Positions 38,695 through 43,994 of a DNA stretch of 43,994 bases are shown one piece after another. The translations under genes were made by a program, and so were the position numbers. Below the pieces are notes generated by a model. The model saw nothing but the letters and a program-made list of their open reading frames with translations, made no database searches and was not told where the DNA came from. The DNA is taken from assembly GCA_002704825.1 (NCBI GenBank), contig PAIY01000026.1, forward strand, positions 1 through 43,994, read 5' to 3'. The first letter of the stretch is position 1; the number at the start of each line of letters is the position of its first letter. Origin of the DNA: Phycisphaeraceae bacterium (GTDB taxonomy: Bacteria > Planctomycetota > Phycisphaerae > Phycisphaerales > Phycisphaeraceae).

Positions 38695-40713
38695 TTACTT
38701 GGGGCTATCGGCCCGCAAGTCCAGGTAGGCCAATTCCTGCCTGGTCAATTCAATGTCCAAGCCGGGCATGGTGGTGTAGGTTTCGTAAAGCGTTCGCGGG
38801 CCGACCAACGCAAAGGACGGGAAGGGTTGGCAGAGCACATACGCTGCTGCGATGTTGATCGGCAGGCAACCTTTCTCCTTGGCCAGTTCCGTTGCCCGGT
38901 CTTTGCGTTTGAAGTTGTCTTCGCTGTACCACGGTTTTTCCAGGTGTGGATCAATGCCGACCTTGTCACGACCACTGCGGTCGGTGAAGAAGCCGCGTGC
39001 TTGAGAAGACCATGCCATGTGCGCGGTTTGTGTATCTTCGAGATACTCAAGGTATTCCGGTTCGCTTGCAGCGATGCAGCCGCCCCAGACGGGGTTGACC
39101 ATGCGCGCCAGTGACAGGTTATTGTTCATGATGGTCATCGGCTGCTTGCCGTTGGCCTTGGCATATTCGTTGGCTGCCTTGAAGCGTTCAAGCGACCAAT
39201 TCGAACCACCAAAGACGCCGATGTAGCCTTCGTCCTTGAGTTCGTTGAGCACGTCGACGAGTTCGTCGACGGGGATATCCAGATTGTCGCGATGCAGGAT
39301 GTGCATTTCAGCAAAGTCGATTTGCATGCGTTCCAGTGATTCAATGCATTGCTTACGAATGTCAGTTGGATTGCACCAAGGGGTATGGGCACTCTTGGAG
39401 AGAATGTTAATCTGATCGCGGATGCCGCGTTGGGTCAACCATTGTCCTATGAGTTTTTCAGGCACGCCCCCGCCATAGACCCATGCGGTATCAAAGGTGT
39501 TGCCTCCGCGGTTGATGAAGTCGTCCCAGACAGCAGCGCCGTGAGCGAAGGTGTGCTGGTTATCACAGCCGAAGATCAACTTGGAGACCGGTTTTTCAAT
39601 ACCTGGCACGGTTGCGTACTTCATGTTGTGATCTTCACGGGGGGGCAGGGGGGGGACACCTGAGATCGGAGCGCAGCCTTCGGGAGTTTCAGCCGGATAG
39701 ACCAGGCCGATCTGGCTTCGCCATTCGTCGAGGACGGCGAAGGTACCCAGTGAATCGTCCCAGCTCATGGCCGGTGCGTCGGCTTGCTGCTTGCCTGCTG
39801 CGATGGCTTTGGCGCATGTGTCGGCTTCCATGCCATAAAGGTATTCGTCGGTGGTGACTTCGATGATCTGTTCGCCATCGGCATTGTTGAGGGTCAACTT
39901 GACGGTACCGCCTTCGCGTGCGGGAACCCAGGGAGTTTCGACGGTGATCGAGCCATTGGTGCCGAAGATGCGAGCCTTGTTGTCCATGCCGACACAGACA
40001 CCGGTGGCGACCTGGGCAAGAATGTTACCTGGGAACTCCAGGCTGGCAGCAGCATAGTCATCGACTTTGGTTTCACCGATGACGCCGACGGCTTTGACCT
40101 TGGTGGGATTGATGGATTGCGTGGTCTTGGTCGAACCTGCGATGAGTTTGACGAAAGTGACGGCATAGCCACCGACGTCGAGGATACCGCCGCCGCCGAG
40201 GTTGGGATCTTTGAGACGACTGGTTGCCGGGGCGCCGGAGGCGTTGAACGCAAACTTGGCGTCGATGAAACGAACATCACCAATCGCGCCGCCTTGAATC
40301 AGTTCCAGCACCTTGGCAATCTGCGGGTGCGTGCGGTACATGTAGGCTTCCATGAAGAAGGTGCCAGCTTCACGGGCAGCCTGGATCATGGCTTCGGTTT
40401 GATAGCGGTTCAGACCTGCGGGTTTTTCGCTGAGTACATGCTTGCCAGCTTTGGAACACTTGATCGACCACTCGGGATGCTGGGTGTGCGGGGTGGCGAT
40501 GTAGATGGCATCGACGTTTTCATCAGCGATAAGTTCTTCATAGCTGGTATAACGCGTGGGGATGTTGTACTCATCAGCAAAGGTGTCCGCCTTGCCGGGC
40601 GTCCGACTGGCGACGGCAACGAGCTTGCAGTGTTTGCTGTGATTCACGCCGTTGGCGAACTGTTTTGCAATATTGCCCGGGCCGATGATGCCCCAGCGTA
40701 GTTTGTCTGACAT
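38695..40713 (-). CDS. Gfo/Idh/MocA oxidoreductase fused to an aldo/keto reductase
   Basis: 672 residues from ATG 40713, GGAG 9 bases upstream. Residues about 5-345 are a Gfo/Idh/MocA dehydrogenase: Rossmann start RWGIIGPGNIAKQF, IATPHTQHPEWSIK, and the EKP motif (LSEKPAGLNRYQ) plus GGGGILDVGGYAV. A Pro-rich linker (PPLPPREDHN) leads to an aldo/keto reductase (about 360-672) with the catalytic set Asp and Tyr (FDTAWVYGGGVPE), Lys (INILSK) and His (MHILHRDN). Both enzymes act on sugars or polyols with NAD(P). A fusion suggests channelled oxidation and reduction of one sugar. Divergent from the AraC regulator, which probably controls it. Confidence 0.9.
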   Translation of the reverse strand: MSDKLRWGIIGPGNIAKQFANGVNHSKHCKLVAVASRTPGKADTFADEYNIPTRYTSYEELIADENVDAIYIATPHTQHPEWSIKCSKAGKHVLSEKPAGLNRYQTEAMIQAAREAGTFFMEAYMYRTHPQIAKVLELIQGGAIGDVRFIDAKFAFNASGAPATSRLKDPNLGGGGILDVGGYAVTFVKLIAGSTKTTQSINPTKVKAVGVIGETKVDDYAAASLEFPGNILAQVATGVCVGMDNKARIFGTNGSITVETPWVPAREGGTVKLTLNNADGEQIIEVTTDEYLYGMEADTCAKAIAAGKQQADAPAMSWDDSLGTFAVLDEWRSQIGLVYPAETPEGCAPISGVPPLPPREDHNMKYATVPGIEKPVSKLIFGCDNQHTFAHGAAVWDDFINRGGNTFDTAWVYGGGVPEKLIGQWLTQRGIRDQINILSKSAHTPWCNPTDIRKQCIESLERMQIDFAEMHILHRDNLDIPVDELVDVLNELKDEGYIGVFGGSNWSLERFKAANEYAKANGKQPMTIMNNNLSLARMVNPVWGGCIAASEPEYLEYLEDTQTAHMAWSSQARGFFTDRSGRDKVGIDPHLEKPWYSEDNFKRKDRATELAKEKGCLPINIAAAYVLCQPFPSFALVGPRTLYETYTTMPGLDIELTRQELAYLDLRADSPK

Positions 40714-40745
40714 GTTTGAATACTCCGTGTGGTTGGACAAATTGG

Positions 40746-40824
40746 TATGTCACGATTGGCTATAGATTAGACGAGTTATTTCTACTGTCCATTACCCATC
40801 TGGTCAAATGTATGTCATAATTGG
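40746..40824. promoter_or_regulatory. Operator-like direct repeats between the fusion gene and the AraC regulator
   Basis: TATGTCACGATTGG (40746-40759) and TATGTCATAATTGG (40811-40824) are near-identical, 65 bp apart, in the same orientation. The sequence TGGTCA also occurs at 40801-40806 and 40822-40827, 21 bp (two helical turns) apart. Direct repeats with such spacing are typical of AraC-family sites. Confidence 0.55.
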
Positions 40825-40843
40825 TCATGAGGTTCAAATCGTC

Positions 40844-41710
40844 ATGAGCAAGAAATCACAATCCACCCTCCAGCAGGTTGTCGAACGTGCCTGTCGCAGT
40901 GAAGTGATCCACCGACAGTTTCATTTTAAACTAGGCGGTAGCGGTTGGGGGTTTATGACCAAGTCCGAAAGCGGACATGACTACGTCCGGCGTGTCAACT
41001 ACGAGTATATCGGCATCTATGTCCTGCGCGGGCACGGCCGTTATGTGGATCACATAGGCAATGAACACCAGGTCGGACCCGGTGATCTGATGCACCTGCC
41101 ACCGGGTAAAGAGCACTCGGTGTACCACCTCCCGGATGGGCAATGGGCGGAGTATTATTTCCCGATGCCCCGTGAGATGTATGACACGCTTTGCTATCTG
41201 CAGGTCCTCAAATCCGACCAGACGCTTTGGCATGTGGGACTGCATGTCTCGATGATCGAGCAATGCGAGAATCAGTTGGCCATGTTGCGACTGCAGGAAA
41301 ATGAAGCGTGGCTGTTTGCACAGGTCACCCTCAGTTCAGCCAACCTGATCATGGCAGCAAGACAACTCATGCTCCAGCAAGCCTCGCCCACCCAGCAGCA
41401 GGTCGGCATCATGCAGGCCAGGCAACAACTCGAAGAAGACTGGGAAGCGCAACTGTCCTTACAGTCACTGGCCAAGAATCTGAACATGAGTTACGAGCGA
41501 TTCCGCAAACTCTTTAAACAGTTCGTCGGACATTCACCCGGTGAGTTTCGAATCCTTCGACGCATCGACCGGGCCAAGACACTGCTGCTCAAACAATACA
41601 CCGTGGCGGAGACGGCAGGGCAGTTGGGCTATCCCGATGCATTCAGTTTCTCCAAACAATTCAAACGCTACACCGGCATGAGTCCGACGCAGTTCAAACG
41701 GACGATCTGA
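40844..41710 (+). CDS. AraC-family transcriptional regulator with cupin sensor
   Basis: 288 residues from ATG 40844 (in-frame ATG at 40808 would add 12 residues). N-terminal cupin (about 25-110): YEYIGIYVLRGHGRYVDHIGNEHQVGPGDLMHLPPGKEHSVYHL, a sugar-binding jelly roll. C-terminal two-HTH DNA-binding domain (about 195-288): LSLQSLAKNLNMSYERFRKLFKQFVGHSPGEFRILRRIDRAKTLLL and YTVAETAGQLGYPDAFSFSKQFKRYTGMSPTQFKR, the family signature. It faces the dehydrogenase/aldo-keto fusion gene across a 130-bp gap holding repeated operator-like sites, so it very likely controls that gene and itself, in response to a sugar. Confidence 0.92.
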   Translation: MSKKSQSTLQQVVERACRSEVIHRQFHFKLGGSGWGFMTKSESGHDYVRRVNYEYIGIYVLRGHGRYVDHIGNEHQVGPGDLMHLPPGKEHSVYHLPDGQWAEYYFPMPREMYDTLCYLQVLKSDQTLWHVGLHVSMIEQCENQLAMLRLQENEAWLFAQVTLSSANLIMAARQLMLQQASPTQQQVGIMQARQQLEEDWEAQLSLQSLAKNLNMSYERFRKLFKQFVGHSPGEFRILRRIDRAKTLLLKQYTVAETAGQLGYPDAFSFSKQFKRYTGMSPTQFKRTI

Positions 41711-41741
41711 TACGTTGCATTGGGAATCACGTGTAAAAAAT

Positions 41742-41774
41742 AACAGGTATCGCACATCAGCGCGATACCTGTTT
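41742..41774. terminator. Bidirectional hairpin terminator between AraC and chemoreceptor genes
   Basis: AACAGGTATCGC pairs with GCGATACCTGTT across a short loop, between converging genes; A-runs and T-rich flanks lie on both sides. Confidence 0.85.
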
Positions 41775-41797
41775 CATGTTGGTTGTGATCGGATGCT

Positions 41798-43690
41798 TTA
41801 CATCTTGAACTGATTGATCAGATCACGCAGGTTGCATGAGAGTTGACTCAGCGAGCCGGCCGCTTCGGCAGTGTATTCACTGGATGCCTGGGATTGCTGA
41901 GCGCCGTGACTGATGTTTTCGACATTCTGTGCAATTTGTTTGGTTGCCTGCGATTGCTGTTCGGCGGCAGAGGCGATGGCGGTGACCATTTGGGCAACCT
42001 GCTGCGAACCGCTGAGAATGTCCTGCAGTGATTGGCCGGCATTGCTTGCCAGTTCCACACCGGTGCTGACCACCTTGGTGCCTTCCTGCATTTGGGTGAC
42101 GGTGTTGCCGGTTTCCTGCTGGATCGCCGTGATTGAGTCGGCGACTTCCTTGGTGGCTTTGGTAGTGCGTTCAGCCAGTTTGCGGACTTCATCTGCGACG
42201 ACGGCAAACCCACGCCCGGCATCACCGGCGCGAGCGGCTTCAATCGCTGCATTTAATGCCAAAAGGTTGGTCTGGTCGGCAATGTCGTTGATGACTTCGA
42301 TGATCTGGCCGATCGATTCGCTGCGTTTACTCAGTTGCTGCAAGTCCGCTGCCGTTTTGTTAACCGCATCCGCAATGGTCTGCATGGCATTGACGGTCTG
42401 GTTGACAACTTCGCCACCTTCACGTGCCGATTTGCCAGCATTTTCGGCGGTGTTTGCTGCGTTGGAGCATTGCTGGGCGACTTCATTGATGGTGGCTGAG
42501 AGTTCCTCGACGGCGGCAGCAACACTGTTGGTGTTGTTGGCCTGTGAGTTGGCATTTTCGGACATCGAATCGGCGGTCGAGTTCATTTCGTTGGAGGCCT
42601 CGGTGACTTTACCAACGGTGTTCTGAATTTCGTTGAGAACCTGCTTAAGGTCTTCTTCCATCTTGTTGATGGCAATGGTCATGTCGCCCAGTTCATCTTT
42701 GCTTCTGATCGCAAGCGACTCGCCACGCAGATCACCTGCAGCAATGTCACGAGCACGTTTGACGATCGGAGCGATCGGGCGGGTGATCATGCGTGTCATG
42801 ACAAAGGAAGCAATCAACGCAACGGTGATGCCTACTGCGATACAGGTGATGAGAATCTGCAGGGTGCTTTTGATTTTAGCCAGCATGGTTTGTCGAATCA
42901 CGGGAACTTCTTCGTGTGACGCTTCTGCAAGCTTTTCCACGAGTTGCTCTACTTTATGTGTCGCTTTGCGGAAGACGGCTGAAGTTTCTGCAATTTGATG
43001 ATCCAATGCCACCAGTTCGTTAAACGACTTTAAGTATAAATCCAGATCCTGGTCCATGGCTTTGATGTCGGTTTCGGGGAGTTTCAGATCGCGAGCCGTC
43101 TGCCGACACTTTTCGACCTGCGTGGCAAGTTTGTCTACGTACTTATCCTGGCCACGCAGCAGGTAGTCTTTTTCGTGACGACGGCACATCAGCATGTCCA
43201 CGAGTAATTGAGGTTGATCAAGTTGCTTGATGCGTTCTTCCATCTTGTGGATTGCTTTGCGCATCTGCCCACGTAATCCCTGCTCCTGCGTCAGGCCACG
43301 TTGGATGACCATGTCTGCGACTTGCTTGAAGTTGTCATGGTAGGTTTGGACAAGCAGGGCAGCCGTTTGCAACTCGGTTTGACGCGTCCCTTTTTCTTTG
43401 GGTTGCGCCAGGTTCAAATGTTCGATGGCGCTTGTTGCTGCCTGTTGGACTTTGCCAACGTATTTTTCATCCAGTCGCATCAGGAAATCTTTTTCCGACC
43501 GACGTGCCTGGAGCATCATCTGTGATGCTTCCTGCATGTTTGATAGTTGAGGGATTTTTTCGTCCACCAATTCGGTGATGTGCGATCCGAGATTTGTCAT
43601 GAACAAAATGGTTAGCCCGCACACGGTGGTGAAAACGGCAACGAGGCCAAGAACCGTGAAGTATATTTTCTTGCCAATTGTGATCCGCAT
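41798..43690 (-). CDS. Methyl-accepting chemotaxis protein with HBM-like sensor
   Basis: 630 residues from ATG 43690 (GGAG ten bases upstream; a TTG two codons earlier is also possible). TM1 at about 10-32 ([21 protein letters not shown]), a long helical extracytoplasmic domain of about 240 residues with repeated [16 protein letters not shown] and [19 protein letters not shown] elements, the pattern of helical bimodular (HBM) sensors, then TM2 (about 278-300), HAMP ([24 protein letters not shown]) and the signalling domain with the tip [43 protein letters not shown]. No CheR-binding pentapeptide ends it (NQFKM). The ligand is unknown; HBM receptors often sense organic acids. Confidence 0.93.
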   Translation of the reverse strand: MRITIGKKIYFTVLGLVAVFTTVCGLTILFMTNLGSHITELVDEKIPQLSNMQEASQMMLQARRSEKDFLMRLDEKYVGKVQQAATSAIEHLNLAQPKEKGTRQTELQTAALLVQTYHDNFKQVADMVIQRGLTQEQGLRGQMRKAIHKMEERIKQLDQPQLLVDMLMCRRHEKDYLLRGQDKYVDKLATQVEKCRQTARDLKLPETDIKAMDQDLDLYLKSFNELVALDHQIAETSAVFRKATHKVEQLVEKLAEASHEEVPVIRQTMLAKIKSTLQILITCIAVGITVALIASFVMTRMITRPIAPIVKRARDIAAGDLRGESLAIRSKDELGDMTIAINKMEEDLKQVLNEIQNTVGKVTEASNEMNSTADSMSENANSQANNTNSVAAAVEELSATINEVAQQCSNAANTAENAGKSAREGGEVVNQTVNAMQTIADAVNKTAADLQQLSKRSESIGQIIEVINDIADQTNLLALNAAIEAARAGDAGRGFAVVADEVRKLAERTTKATKEVADSITAIQQETGNTVTQMQEGTKVVSTGVELASNAGQSLQDILSGSQQVAQMVTAIASAAEQQSQATKQIAQNVENISHGAQQSQASSEYTAEAAGSLSQLSCNLRDLINQFKM

Positions 43691-43923
43691 CTTCAAAACT
43701 CCAATTCAATAAACATGGACAAGTACGACTTTTTGGATGTGGACCCAAGCTAAGTGTCGGGGGTATACCCTGTTGACTTAATAGTGAGACATAACTTTTA
43801 AATAAGACTTGTTACGCGTTTTATGCCGTGTTTTTGCGTGATTGAGTCAAGAACGTCAGTAAACCATTAAATAATGAAAGCATATATCCAGCTACATTTA
43901 TGTATGTGTTGTGTTAAGCAGTG

Positions 43924-43952
43924 TCGTCACGAGATTTATTTTCTGATATAAT
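43924..43952 (+). promoter_or_regulatory. Promoter for the gene leaving the right edge
   Basis: A consensus TATAAT at 43947-43952, with a TG one base before it (extended -10), lies 17 bp after TCGTCA (43924-43929, four of six match). The 230 bp between this and the chemoreceptor gene contain no gene. Confidence 0.65.
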
Positions 43953-43979
43953 GTTGTCATCGAATCAAGGAGGATTCAG

Positions 43980-43994
43980 ATGACAGCAGCATAT
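43980..43994 (+). CDS. Start of an unidentified gene (MTAAY..., cut by window edge)
   Basis: ATG 43980 has a perfect AAGGAGG Shine-Dalgarno at 43967-43973 with 6-base spacing, and a strong promoter upstream. Only five codons are inside the window, so no family can be named. Confidence 0.75.

Noticed and set aside
39784-40701. Plus-strand open frame of 305 codons
   Set aside because: Antisense to the oxidoreductase fusion gene, which has conserved motifs; no independent evidence.
1-43994. CRISPR array, tRNA or rRNA genes
   Set aside because: No regularly spaced direct repeats, no cloverleaf with a GGTTCGAATC-type arm and no conserved rRNA block were seen.

Overview
The window looks like the chromosome of a member of the Planctomycetota, probably class Phycisphaerae. 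The signs are a prepilin with the H-X9-DG tail motif, many short zinc-ribbon proteins of the planctomycete type (C-x2-C-YDLTGN...CPEC), the hydroxysqualene route hpnCDE, kdsB (so an LPS-type outer membrane), large secreted TPR proteins, and moderate GC with loose gene spacing. No rRNA, tRNA, CRISPR array or intact transposase was seen.

Layout. 1-4.9 kb: secreted squalene-cyclase-repeat protein, small membrane protein, YbhN/UPF0104-type flippase-like protein, PilZ (c-di-GMP) protein and a divergent sugar-isomerase-like TIM barrel. 5-8.6 kb: hpnC-hpnD-hpnE on the minus strand making squalene from farnesyl diphosphate, broken up by a 33-bp perfect inverted repeat and bordered by two copies of another hairpin repeat. 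8.9-16 kb: Old Yellow Enzyme homologue, zinc-ribbon membrane protein, GntR/LacI-type regulator, prepilin and a large secreted protein with glycosidase-like features. 16.3-18.5 kb: recA, a small winged-helix-like protein and a SUKH protein. 18.7-20.3 kb: small zinc-ribbon protein, RDD membrane protein and decayed copies of it.

20.5-26.0 kb is the most remarkable part. It is a compact one-strand operon with every element of a ubiquitin-type system: a beta-grasp ubiquitin-like protein ending in Gly, an E1-like adenylating enzyme, a JAMM/JAB protease with a C-terminal membrane anchor, a six-helix membrane protein with a divergent FHA domain, an FHA + zinc ribbon + RING-like + transmembrane protein (candidate E3), and an E2 with an N-terminal zinc ribbon, an HPN motif and the catalytic Cys. 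Three junctions are overlaps or close couplings. The layout suggests membrane-localised, phosphorylation-guided protein conjugation. Ubiquitin-like operons in bacteria have been predicted by comparative genomics, and simpler Bil operons have been tested in phage defence. The membrane-FHA-RING architecture here is the candidate little-described system.

26-30.2 kb: TetR regulator with a palindromic operator, AhpD-like and YHS proteins, a family-4-like uracil-DNA glycosylase, dapB and a small monooxygenase-fold protein. 30.4-38.6 kb: cytoplasmic TPR protein, kdsB and two tandem paralogous secreted TPR proteins. 38.7-43.7 kb: a Gfo/Idh/MocA-aldo/keto reductase fusion, divergent from an AraC regulator with repeated operator-like sites, then a chemoreceptor. 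The window ends just inside a gene with a strong promoter and Shine-Dalgarno sequence.
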